Assembly: GCF_900091625.1 (NCBI RefSeq)
Contig: NZ_FMIC01000002.1
Coordinates: 1,426,001 to 1,490,000 of the forward strand
Length of the DNA stretch: 64,000 bases
Reading direction: 5' to 3'
Source: Micromonospora peucetia
GTDB taxonomy: Bacteria > Actinomycetota > Actinomycetes > Mycobacteriales > Micromonosporaceae
Positions within the stretch are counted from its first letter, which is position 1. Each line of letters starts with the position of its first letter. Made by a program: the position numbers and the translations under genes. Positions 1-7,250 of this stretch are shown piece after piece. The notes under the pieces are model-generated. The model was not told where the DNA came from and made no database searches. It saw only the letters and a program-made list of their open reading frames with translations.

Positions 1-663
1 TACCTGGGGCACGCGAAGGTCTCCTTCGTCGCCCCCGACAGCGTCAAGAAGGCGGTCGCCGACGAGGTCAACGAGCTGATCGACAAGGCCGGTACGCGAC
101 GGGACCTGCGATTCGCCGAGACCGACTACACGCCGCGCCGGATGCGCAACGTGACCCGGGCCGAGATCGCCGAACTGGGCACCGTGATCACCCAGGTCTA
201 CACCGCCGAGCCGATGCTGCGGGTGCTGTCGGAGGTGGCCGGCGAACCGGTGCACCCGTGCCCGTACGAGCCGGAGCAGTTCGTCATCACCTGCCTGGAG
301 AAGGACGGCGACACCCACGGCTGGCACTGGGACGACTTCGCCTTCGCCCTGGTCTGGGTGGTGGAGTGCCCGCCGGTGGAGCATGGCGGTTTCGTCCAGT
401 GCGTGCCCGGCACCACCTGGAACAAGCAGCGTCCGGAGATCAACCGGGCGCTGGTCAGCCGGCCGATCTACTCGATGGAACTGTTCCCCGGCGACCTGTA
501 CCTGATGCGGACCAACACGACGCTGCACCGGGTGGCCCCGGTCCGCCAGGGCCGCCGCAAGATCATCAACATGGGGTACGCCTCGACGTCCGACCTGACC
601 CGCGACTTCACCCACGAAACCATGGACCAACTGTGGGCGACCGCGCCCGCCGGAGAGGTGTGA
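1..663 (+). CDS. Fe(II)/2-oxoglutarate-dependent oxygenase (5' end missing)
   Basis: The frame is open from the first base, so the start lies outside the window; 220 residues are visible. The metal-binding triad of the double-stranded beta-helix oxygenases can be read as His109-Trp-Asp111 and a distal His176 in a TLHRVAPV context, with a following Arg-rich stretch (RQGRR) suited to 2-oxoglutarate binding. The HxD form predicts hydroxylation or desaturation; radical halogenases of this fold carry HxG or HxA. The layout resembles the ArpA/BesD-like group acting on free amino acids, but the substrate cannot be read from sequence. The stop is 5 bp before the argininosuccinate-synthase-like gene, so the two are probably co-transcribed. 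Confidence is high for the fold and low for the substrate. Confidence 0.8.
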   Translation, partial: YLGHAKVSFVAPDSVKKAVADEVNELIDKAGTRRDLRFAETDYTPRRMRNVTRAEIAELGTVITQVYTAEPMLRVLSEVAGEPVHPCPYEPEQFVITCLEKDGDTHGWHWDDFAFALVWVVECPPVEHGGFVQCVPGTTWNKQRPEINRALVSRPIYSMELFPGDLYLMRTNTTLHRVAPVRQGRRKIINMGYASTSDLTRDFTHETMDQLWATAPAGEV

Positions 664-668
664 CCATC

Positions 669-1895
669 ATGTCGACTCGGAACAACATCGCCCCCCAGCA
701 CATCGTGCTCGCCTTCTCCGGCGGGCTCGACACCTCGGTGGCCCTGGTCTGGCTCAAGGAGCGCTACCGCTGCCGGCTGACCGCCTTCATCGCCGACCTG
801 GGGCAGGGCGAGGAACTGGACACCGCCGCCCGCAAGGCCGAGAAGCTCGGCGCCGACGAGGTGCGGGTGGTCGACCTGCGTGAGGAGTTCGCCCGGGACT
901 ACGCGTTCCCCATGTACCGGGCCAACGCCCTGTACGAGGGGCAGTACCTGATGGGGTCCTCCATCGGCCGGCCGCTGATCGCCGCCGCGCAGATCCGGGT
1001 GGCCGAGGAGGTCGGCGCCGACGCGGTGGCGCACGGGGCCACCGGCAAGGGCAACGACCAGATCCGCTTCGAGATGACCTTCGCCGCGCTGCGTCCCGAC
1101 ATCACGGTGATCAGCCCGTGGCGGGAGTGGGATCTGGCCTCCCGCAGCGACCTGCTCGCGTACGCCGGCCGGCACGGCATCGAACTGGACCTGAGCAGCG
1201 GCGAACGGCCGTACTCCATCGACAGCAACCTGCTGCACACCTCGTACGAGGGAGAGGCCCTGGAGGACCCGGCGCAGCCGGCGCCGGAGGGCCTGCTGTT
1301 CCGGGTGCGCGACCTCGCCGACACCCAGGACGAGCCGGAGACCGTCGAGATCCACTTCCAGGGCGGCAACCCGGTCGGCGTCAACGGGACGCCGCTGTCG
1401 GCCAGCGCCGTGCTGGAGGCGCTCGACGAGATCGGCCGCCGGCACGGGATCGGCCGGCTGGATATCGTGGAGAACCGGATCTTCGGCATGAAGACCCGGA
1501 ACATCTACGAGGCGCCATCGGGCAGCCTGCTCTGGCACGCCCACCGGGCGGTGGAGTCGCTGGTGCTCGACCCGGAGGTGGCCCAGCTCAAGGAGGAGCT
1601 GATGCCGAAATACACCGCCCTGGTCTACCGGGGCCTGTGGTTCGCCCCGGAGCGGCTGATGTTGCAGACCGCCATCGACTTCAGCCAGCAGGACGTCACC
1701 GGCGACGCGATCCTGCGGGTGCACCGGGGCACCGTCCAGGTCATCGGCCGCCGATCCCCGCACAGCCGCTACGACACCGCGTTCGCCACCTTCGAGGCGG
1801 ACGACGTGTTCGACCAGCGGGACTCCTCCGGCTGGCTGCGGGTCAACACCGTCCGTTTCCGGGCCGGGCTGGCCAACGGGGCGGCGAAGCGGTGA
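669..1895 (+). CDS. Argininosuccinate-synthase-like ligase
   Basis: This 408-residue protein belongs to the argininosuccinate synthase family, which uses ATP to join a citrulline-type ureido group to aspartate. Visible marks are the P-loop-like AFSGGLDTS near residue 15, the AHGATGKGNDQIRFE block near residue 120 and the KPYS-equivalent RPYSIDSNLLH. Length is normal for the family. The text around PWREWDLASRSDLLAYA looks closer to the broad bacterial/plant clade than to the usual actinobacterial ArgG as I recall it, which favours a second, biosynthetic copy; this is a judgement by eye. It sits between an amino-acid-oxygenase-like gene and a formyltransferase and overlaps the latter by 4 bp, unlike an arginine operon. 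ATG at 669 follows the upstream stop closely. Alternative: the housekeeping argG. Confidence 0.85.
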   Translation: MSTRNNIAPQHIVLAFSGGLDTSVALVWLKERYRCRLTAFIADLGQGEELDTAARKAEKLGADEVRVVDLREEFARDYAFPMYRANALYEGQYLMGSSIGRPLIAAAQIRVAEEVGADAVAHGATGKGNDQIRFEMTFAALRPDITVISPWREWDLASRSDLLAYAGRHGIELDLSSGERPYSIDSNLLHTSYEGEALEDPAQPAPEGLLFRVRDLADTQDEPETVEIHFQGGNPVGVNGTPLSASAVLEALDEIGRRHGIGRLDIVENRIFGMKTRNIYEAPSGSLLWHAHRAVESLVLDPEVAQLKEELMPKYTALVYRGLWFAPERLMLQTAIDFSQQDVTGDAILRVHRGTVQVIGRRSPHSRYDTAFATFEADDVFDQRDSSGWLRVNTVRFRAGLANGAAKR

Positions 1896-2812
1896 GAGTC
1901 GTCTTCTTCGGGTACGGCCAGTTGGGCGCCACCGTCCTGCGGGGCATCGCGCCCCTGCACGAGGTGCTGCTGGTGCTGACCCACCGGGCCGAGTTCAGCG
2001 GGCTCGGCGAACCGGACGTGGAGCTGGCCGCGGCGGAACTGGGGCTGCCCGTGCGCTACTCGACCACCGCCCGCGAGCCCGACCTGCACGAGCAACTTCG
2101 CGAGCTCGCACCGGAGGTCATCGTCTCCACCAACTGGCGGACCCGGGTGCCGCCGGAGGTGCTGCGGATCCCGGAACACGGCGCGGTCAACACGCACGAC
2201 GCGCTGCTGCCCGCGTACGCCGGGTTCGGCGCCGTCAACTGGGCGATCCGCAACGGCGAGGAGGAGACCGGCCTCACCGTGCACTACATGGCGGAGGAGC
2301 TGGACACCGGGCCGACGATCACCCAGGCCCGCGTGAAGATCGGTCCGCACGACACCGCCGGGCAGATCCTGGAACGACTCCTCGCGGAGTACGTGCCGAT
2401 CACGCTAGAGGCGTTGGACCGGGTCGCCGGAGGGCACCGGGGCGAACCGCAGCCGCCCGAGGGGGCGTCGTTCTACCACCGGATCGGGGTCGAGGACACC
2501 CGGATCGACTGGCGGGACAGCGCCACCACGATCTGCGACCTGGTACGCGGCCAGTCGGACCCGTTCGTCAACGCGTGGACGACGCACCGCGGCTTCCGGT
2601 TGTGGGTCAAGGCCGCCACCCGGCCGACGCGGGCGCACGGTGGCACTCCCGGCCGGATCGTCAAGGCCGACTACGGCGGAGTGGTCGTCGCCAGCGGCGG
2701 GCCGGGCGACGGCGACGACCGCGGGGTGGTGCTGCTCCAGGTCTGCACCGAGACCGGGCCACCCGTGCGCGCCATCGACTACTTCACCACCTTCGGCGAG
2801 TACCTTCACTGA
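1892..2812 (+). CDS. Formyltransferase (methionyl-tRNA-formyltransferase fold)
   Basis: This 306-residue protein starts at GTG 1892 inside the previous stop (GTGA overlap), indicating translational coupling. It has the N-terminal Rossmann-like formyl_trans_N domain (RVVFFGYGQLG at the start) and the catalytic Asn-x-His ... Asp set: NTHDALLP corresponds to the family NxHxSLLP motif, and Asp is in ELDTGP. The C-terminal third resembles the OB-fold formyl_trans_C domain. Members transfer a formyl group from 10-formyl-tetrahydrofolate to an amine; relatives include Fmt, ArnA and sugar or amino-acid N-formyltransferases. The context argues for N-formylation of a small metabolite over initiator tRNA. 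It may act on the product of the upstream ligase or on a hydroxylamine. Confidence 0.85.
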   Translation: MRVVFFGYGQLGATVLRGIAPLHEVLLVLTHRAEFSGLGEPDVELAAAELGLPVRYSTTAREPDLHEQLRELAPEVIVSTNWRTRVPPEVLRIPEHGAVNTHDALLPAYAGFGAVNWAIRNGEEETGLTVHYMAEELDTGPTITQARVKIGPHDTAGQILERLLAEYVPITLEALDRVAGGHRGEPQPPEGASFYHRIGVEDTRIDWRDSATTICDLVRGQSDPFVNAWTTHRGFRLWVKAATRPTRAHGGTPGRIVKADYGGVVVASGGPGDGDDRGVVLLQVCTETGPPVRAIDYFTTFGEYLH

Positions 2813-2866
2813 CACGGTGACCGGGGGCACCGGTCATCGCGCCATGACGATGACGGGAGAGGTCGG

Positions 2867-3238
2867 ATGATCGGTCGACTGCACTCGGTGGTGCTGGACT
2901 GTCCGGACGCCGAGAAGTTGGCGGAGTTCTACGTCGAGCTGACCGGCCTGGAATGGGCTGACAGCGACGGGTACTGGGTGACGCTGAAGGGCTCGGACGG
3001 GCATCCCCGCCTCTGCTTCCAGAGCGTTCCCGACTACCAGCCGCCGCAGTGGCCGGATCCGACCTTCCCGCAACAGGCCCACCTCGACGTGGAGGTGGAC
3101 GACATCCAGGAGGCCGAGCAGGCGGTGCTCCGGCTCGGGGCAACCCGGCTGCGCGGCGGCGGGAGCCGTAACCACGGCTTCCGGGTCTACACCGACCCGG
3201 CGGGGCACCCGTTCTGCCTGGTCTGGGGTCAGGACTGA
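2867..3238 (+). CDS. VOC-fold (glyoxalase-like) protein
   Basis: This 123-residue single-domain protein opens with the vicinal-oxygen-chelate signature LHSVVLDCPDAEKLAEFY and ends with DPAGHPFCLVW, typical of the Glyoxalase-like_dom/VOC family. These proteins act as metal-dependent isomerases, dioxygenases or drug-binding resistance proteins. A GGGAG ribosome site precedes ATG 2867. It lies 54 bp after the formyltransferase and 4 bp before the flavin reductase, so it is part of the same unit. It could be a tailoring enzyme or an immunity protein; nothing in the sequence decides between these. Confidence 0.8.
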   Translation: MIGRLHSVVLDCPDAEKLAEFYVELTGLEWADSDGYWVTLKGSDGHPRLCFQSVPDYQPPQWPDPTFPQQAHLDVEVDDIQEAEQAVLRLGATRLRGGGSRNHGFRVYTDPAGHPFCLVWGQD

Positions 3239-3242
3239 CACC

Positions 3243-3767
3243 ATGACAAGCCAGGACCGGGCAGTGGAGTTCCGCCGTACCGCCGGGGCGTTCGCCACCG
3301 GCGTCGGCATCGTCAGCAGCGTGTACGACGACATCCCGCTGGCGATGACGGTCAACTCGTTCACCACCGTCTCGCTGAACCCCACCCTGGTCCTGACCTG
3401 TCTGAAGCACCGGAGTCGACTGCTCGGCCAGATCCGCGACTCCGGCATCTTCGCGGTCACCGTGCTGGCGGCGGACCAACGGGACGTCGCCCGTTGGTTC
3501 GCCGACGCCCGGCGGCCCTCCGGCGCGGCCGCGTTCGCCGGCGTCCGGGTGCACCGGGCACCGGCCACCGGCTGCCTCGTGTTCACCGAGGGACTGGCCT
3601 ACTTCGACTGCCGGGTGCGCGACCTCTCCGACCAGGGCGACCACTCGGTGGTCATCGGGGAGGCGGTGTCCTACGGCGCCCTGAACCCGGCCAAGGCGCC
3701 GCTGTTGTACCTCAACGGGTCGTACCGGTCGATCGCGGTGGCACCCTCGGCGGTGTCGGCCGCCTAG
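3243..3767 (+). CDS. Flavin reductase-like FMN-binding protein
   Basis: This 174-residue protein belongs to the HpaC/flavin-reductase family (FRRTAGAFATGVGIVSS near the start, AMTVNSFTTVSLNP flavin-binding block around residue 38). These enzymes reduce FMN or FAD with NAD(P)H and hand the reduced flavin to a partner monooxygenase. No flavin monooxygenase is visible nearby except the LLM enzyme 40 kb away, so the partner is probably upstream of the window. It is the last gene of the rightward unit and is followed at once by an 8-bp-stem hairpin. Confidence 0.85.
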   Translation: MTSQDRAVEFRRTAGAFATGVGIVSSVYDDIPLAMTVNSFTTVSLNPTLVLTCLKHRSRLLGQIRDSGIFAVTVLAADQRDVARWFADARRPSGAAAFAGVRVHRAPATGCLVFTEGLAYFDCRVRDLSDQGDHSVVIGEAVSYGALNPAKAPLLYLNGSYRSIAVAPSAVSAA

Positions 3768-3771
3768 CGGG

Positions 3772-3796
3772 CGGCTGGGCCGCTACGACCCAGCCG
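3772..3796. terminator. Hairpin between convergent genes
   Basis: A perfect 8-bp inverted repeat (CGGCTGGG and CCCAGCCG) with a 9-nt loop lies 4 bp after the flavin reductase stop and 10 bp before the stop of the opposing gene. It is placed to stop transcription in both directions. There is no U-run, as is common in high-GC actinomycetes. Confidence 0.6.
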
Positions 3797-3806
3797 TACG
3801 AGACGG

Positions 3807-4322
3807 TCATGTCGAGTTACTCCGACGCAGCCGCAGAGCCACGGCCACCAGTCCCGCGACAATGACGGCCAGCATCGCACCCGCCATGAGCCACCAGCCC
3901 GGCAACTGCGCAGGCGCCGGTGCCGCCGTGGCAGGCATCGAGACCGCTGCGGGCGCGGATGGCGTCCCCGGCAGCGGGCGGATCCCGATACACAACCCGG
4001 TGGCCCCGCCGGCGGAATTCACCCGGTACCGGGTGCCGGCATGGAAGTCGTACCCACAGCTGGCCTCGTTGCGGCTAACCCTGAGCCTCAGCGTGGCCCC
4101 TTGCCCGGCGCTGCCCTTCTCGACCGACTCGACCGCGAGTCGAACCGCCTTGCCCGTCACCTCGGTGACCGCGCCGACGACGATGAGGTCGGCCCGCTCA
4201 TCCTGCTCACCCGGTCCCAGGGCGCAGGAACAGGCCCACGCGGGCTCCGCCGGTGAGACGAGCACGACGAGGCCGAAGCCGAGCGTGGCCAGGGCAAACA
4301 TGATCACGGCGCGCAGCATCAT
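3807..4322 (-). CDS. Exported CSC-motif protein with C-terminal membrane anchor
   Basis: This protein of about 171 residues begins with a signal peptide (MMLRAVIMFALATLGFGLV, cleavage near SPAEPAWA) directly followed by CSCALG. Its C-terminus has a hydrophobic helix (WWLMAGAMLAVIVAGLVAVAL) and an RLRR stop-transfer tail. The core has two more Cys-containing blocks (ASCGYDF and GLCIGI) and a beta-rich look similar to TIMP/NTR-like modules that start with CxC. Function is unknown. I chose the internal Met at 4322 because the upstream 42 in-frame residues are not signal-like; the ribosome site is weak. It is divergent from the next exported protein. Confidence 0.6.
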   Translation of the reverse strand: MMLRAVIMFALATLGFGLVVLVSPAEPAWACSCALGPGEQDERADLIVVGAVTEVTGKAVRLAVESVEKGSAGQGATLRLRVSRNEASCGYDFHAGTRYRVNSAGGATGLCIGIRPLPGTPSAPAAVSMPATAAPAPAQLPGWWLMAGAMLAVIVAGLVAVALRLRRSNST

Positions 4323-4532
4323 GCCATCACCGACGCGCGCGAGACGCCCGGGGTTCCGTTCAGCGCTGGCCGAATGCTGGGCCGCCAGCACCCGATTCTT
4401 CGATATCAACGGTTGGAGGGAAGGGCGCGCGGACGTAACGGTGGTCACGATCGTGGCGCTCTACTAACGGAACTCCGACGTTCCCGAGGATCGGGCCGCC
4501 GGCCCGGTCGATCCCTCCGACGTTAGGACGTG

Positions 4533-5798
4533 ATGTCCGTTCAACTCCGCTCCACCCGCCAACACCTGCTCCGTAGCGGCCTCGCGATCGGCGCGCTGGC
4601 CGCAGTCGGCACCGGCCTGCTGCCCGCCGCCCCGGCCGTCGCCGCCCCGGCCCGGGCGGACCTGGTCGTCGCCATCTCCGTCGACCCCGTCGAGGTGCCG
4701 GCCAGCGGCGGCTCATCGAACCTCACCCTCGACCTACGCAATTCCGGTACGAAGGCCAGCCAGGACGTGACGGTGGCGTTCACGCTGCCGGCGGGGGCCT
4801 GGTTCTTCACCGACGGGTTCGTGATCCCGCCGAGCTGGAACTGCGACCTGCTGGGCACGGCGACCTGCACCCACGCCCCGCTCGCCGCCGGGGAGGTCGC
4901 CGACACGCTGGCCATCCCGTTCGGGATGCCGGCCGGTACCGCCGGCGACACGCTGACCGTCACCGCCACGGCGTCGACCGGCATGGAGTCGTCGACCGCC
5001 AACAACACCGGCCAGGCAACCCTGCGCTACATCCCCAGCACCGTGGATCTCGACGTCGTGCCCGCCGTCACCACCCAGCAGCTACTTCCGAACGAGCAGG
5101 CGCAGCTCGTCACGTCCGTCCGAAACACCGGGAACTCGCCCTCGGGCGACGTCACCGTCACCACCCCCGTGCCGACTGGAATGCGCGGCTGGGAGACGTA
5201 CAACGAGGGGTGGGACTGCGCGTTCGGTGACGGCGTGGCAGACGGCCGGACCGGCTGGCGGTGCGTTCACGGCCCGCTGCAGCCGAACCAGACGAGCGAG
5301 CCACTGACCTTCGCCGCGAACCTGACCGATGTCACAGCAGGCGACGTCGTGACGATTGAGGCGACCGCGTCGACGACGTCGACGGAGACCACCCTGGACA
5401 ACAACACGGCGCGGGACACCGTCACGGTGGAGCAGGGCGCCGTCGTGCGCGGCATCGTCTGGGTGGACAGCAACCGCAACGGCGTGCGGGACGCGACCGA
5501 GGGAGGTGCCCCGGTCGGCAACGGCGGGATCGACCACCTCGAGCTGATCCCACAGACCCCGGGCCAGCCCGGCTACACGGTCACCGTCAACCCCGACGGC
5601 ACCTACGTCGCGTACGCCCGCTCAGGCACCTACCGTGTGGAGTTCTACGTGCAGGACCCGCACGAGTTCATTGACTCGGTCGACTCGGACCTGATCTACC
5701 ACTGGAACGAGACCGGTGGCTACAACAACTACGGCTACACCGACTGGTTCACCGTGGCGACCGGTGACCAGGTCACCCTGGACGCGGGCGTGAACTGA
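4533..5798 (+). CDS. Secreted DUF11/CARDB-type beta-sandwich protein with Cna-B/SD-repeat tail
   Basis: This 421-residue protein has a Tat-like or Sec signal (RQHLLRSGLAIGALAAV, then AAPAVAAPARA). Two immunoglobulin-like repeats follow, with the VTVAFTLPAG and DVTVTTPVPTG cores typical of DUF11, about residues 40-165 and 170-300. The C-terminal domain contains GIVWVDSNRNGVRDATEGG, the Cna-B/SdrD-like module found in adhesins. There is no LPxTG or transmembrane anchor, so it is probably released or loosely wall-bound. AGGA precedes ATG 4533. A likely surface or matrix protein unrelated to the biosynthetic genes. Confidence 0.75.
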   Translation: MSVQLRSTRQHLLRSGLAIGALAAVGTGLLPAAPAVAAPARADLVVAISVDPVEVPASGGSSNLTLDLRNSGTKASQDVTVAFTLPAGAWFFTDGFVIPPSWNCDLLGTATCTHAPLAAGEVADTLAIPFGMPAGTAGDTLTVTATASTGMESSTANNTGQATLRYIPSTVDLDVVPAVTTQQLLPNEQAQLVTSVRNTGNSPSGDVTVTTPVPTGMRGWETYNEGWDCAFGDGVADGRTGWRCVHGPLQPNQTSEPLTFAANLTDVTAGDVVTIEATASTTSTETTLDNNTARDTVTVEQGAVVRGIVWVDSNRNGVRDATEGGAPVGNGGIDHLELIPQTPGQPGYTVTVNPDGTYVAYARSGTYRVEFYVQDPHEFIDSVDSDLIYHWNETGGYNNYGYTDWFTVATGDQVTLDAGVN

Positions 5799-5815
5799 CA
5801 ATCCTCGGCGCCGTG

Positions 5816-5850
5816 CCGGGCGGTCCGGCCTCCGCGGCCGGGCCGCCCGG
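5816..5850 (+). terminator. Strong 15-bp-stem terminator
   Basis: Two 15-nt arms (starting CCGGGCGG and ending CCGCCCGG) pair completely apart from one T-G wobble around a 5-nt loop (TCCGC), 18 bp after the stop of the secreted protein. This is a very stable factor-independent-type hairpin. Confidence 0.75.
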
Positions 5851-6124
5851 ACCTCGTCGTGGGCCCATCGGGTGGCGCGGTTGCGCGCTGTTCGTGTTCG
5901 GGCCCGCGCGGTTGCACTACACGCTGGCCCGCGGTGACATCATCTCGAAGGCCGCTGCAGGCGAGTACCTCGCGCAGTTGTTCCCTGGGTACGCCGATCT
6001 CGCACACCGAGCGGTCCGCTGGCGTACGGGCGAAGCGGAACGGTTCACCGCCACAGACCTTGTCGCCGCAGGCGACAGTGTCAACGTGGTGGCCGACGAT
6101 GCGTGGCGTCGCATCGGAAACTGA
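5850..6124 (+). pseudogene. C-terminal stub of aminoglycoside-adenylyltransferase-like gene
   Basis: About 80 residues ending at the stop at 6122-6124 match the C-terminal helical domain (DUF4111-type) of aadA-like nucleotidyltransferases: FGPARLHYTLARGDIISKAA followed by GEYLAQLFP. The catalytic nucleotidyltransferase half with its GSxxxG...DxD motif is absent; upstream sequence is the terminator. It is therefore a 5'-deleted relic and not a working resistance gene. Confidence 0.6.
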
Positions 6125-6140
6125 TCCACCGTCCTCGACG

Positions 6141-6356
6141 TACTCCAGGGTATGGGATGAGGCCCGGACGGAGCCCGACCCCGGACCGGCCGGCCTTACC
6201 CTGGCCGGCCGACCCTCCGACCTGCGGCACGCCGGGGTGTCGCTCTGGCTCAACGCCGGGCACCCGGTTGACGTGCTGCTCAAGGTGTACGCGAAGTGCC
6301 TCGACGGTGACCGCAGCCGGATGAACGAGCGGATCGAGGCGGCGCTGAGCCGATGA
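6141..6356 (+). pseudogene. C-terminal stub of tyrosine recombinase (integrase)
   Basis: About 70 residues resemble the end of actinomycete phage/AICE integrases: RPSDLRHAGVSLWLNAG carries the conserved Arg, GH the second His and LLKVYAKCLDG the catalytic Tyr, ending RMNERIEAAL. Compared with the usual family text about 11 residues between LNAG and GH(S) are missing, and the N-terminal three quarters of the protein is absent. It cannot be active. It lies 222 bp from the 3' end of tRNA-Arg, the normal position of an integrase gene next to attL. Confidence 0.7.
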
Positions 6357-6578
6357 TGATCACTGGTGGGATGTGTGGGCCGCGGCGATGCTGCGGCCCG
6401 TCCGCGTTGCAGCGGCTCTGAGCTGGGGAAACAGGGCCGCTCAACCGTCGAAGATCGTTACACGCATCTGCACGGAAAGCTGTAATCGGTGGCTACGGGT
6501 GACACTGGCTGCGCAGGTCGACCGATCGACGCGATGACGCATCCGCTGCTCAGATGGCGTCTTTGCTGATCTTCGAGG

Positions 6579-6651
6579 TGCCCCCGGCAGGATTCGAACC
6601 TGCGACACACGGTTTAGGAAACCGATGCTCTATCCCCTGAGCTACGGGGGC
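6579..6651 (-). tRNA. tRNA-Arg (anticodon CCT)
   Basis: A full 73-nt cloverleaf reads on the minus strand: 7-bp acceptor (GCCCCCG with CGGGGGC), D arm GCTC/GAGC, anticodon loop TTCCTAA (anticodon CCT, reading AGG), 5-nt variable loop, and T arm GCAGG-TTCGAAT-CCTGC. CCA is not encoded. The base of the anticodon stem shows T opposite T where C-G is usual, so the stem has four good pairs. Confidence 0.95.
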
Positions 6652-7250
6652 GCGAGGGCCTAGTCTAGCGACCTGCGGGTTCACCTGGGGTGGCAGGGAG
6701 TGGCCCACGTTCACCTACCTCACCCGTACCCCGTGTTCGCCCAGCCCAGGACCACACCCGGAGCACACGAACCCCGGTTGCGACCGGCGGCCGCCGCGGT
6801 GACCCGCGTTGGCACCGGTTCACCCGGGTTGGCATCCGCTGGAGAGCACACACGCGCACATCGTCGATCATTGTCGATGCTTTGTCAGGATGCCTACCGT
6901 GGGCGCCGCCACCGGAGAACCTACGGAGGGCTCACCTCGGGATGGCATCGCTCGGACCCGCCGCGATTCTGACTCTGACGGCCCCGCCAAGCGTCCGCTC
7001 ACAGCCGATGAGCGGGCATTCGGGGCTTCCTGGAGCCAGGTGCCGACCTGATCCGCGAGGTAGCGCCGATGTCTGCGCCGGTCGGCCGCACACCGCTGCC
7101 CACCGAATGGAGCGAGTGAACATCGATCACACCGGAACGCTGCTCACCCGATCCATTCATCGTGCCCGCACCAGGCACCCATACCCACCGCACGTGACGA
7201 GTCCCGGTACGTGCGGACAGGGACGGCCCTTCGCCAGTTGGGCTTGAGGC
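6652..7250. other. 599-bp stretch without a recognisable gene
   Basis: Both strands are open in short stretches, but none has a ribosome site, a start and a protein-like composition together. It contains the first copy of the imperfect repeat described separately. Confidence 0.6.
6774..6851 (+). repeat. Imperfect dispersed repeat, copy 1
   Basis: A 78-bp segment that starts CCGGTT-GCGACCGG and ends GCTGGAGAGCACAC matches the segment 11404-11483 at roughly four of five positions, in the same orientation. It is intergenic. Confidence 0.65.

Noticed and set aside
1892..2812. Housekeeping fmt (methionyl-tRNA formyltransferase)
   Set aside because: Start overlap with an argininosuccinate-synthase-like gene and the biosynthetic neighbours make the housekeeping role unlikely; fmt normally sits by def or priA.
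5850..6124. Aminoglycoside resistance gene
   Set aside because: Only the C-terminal helical part remains; the nucleotidyltransferase active site is missing.
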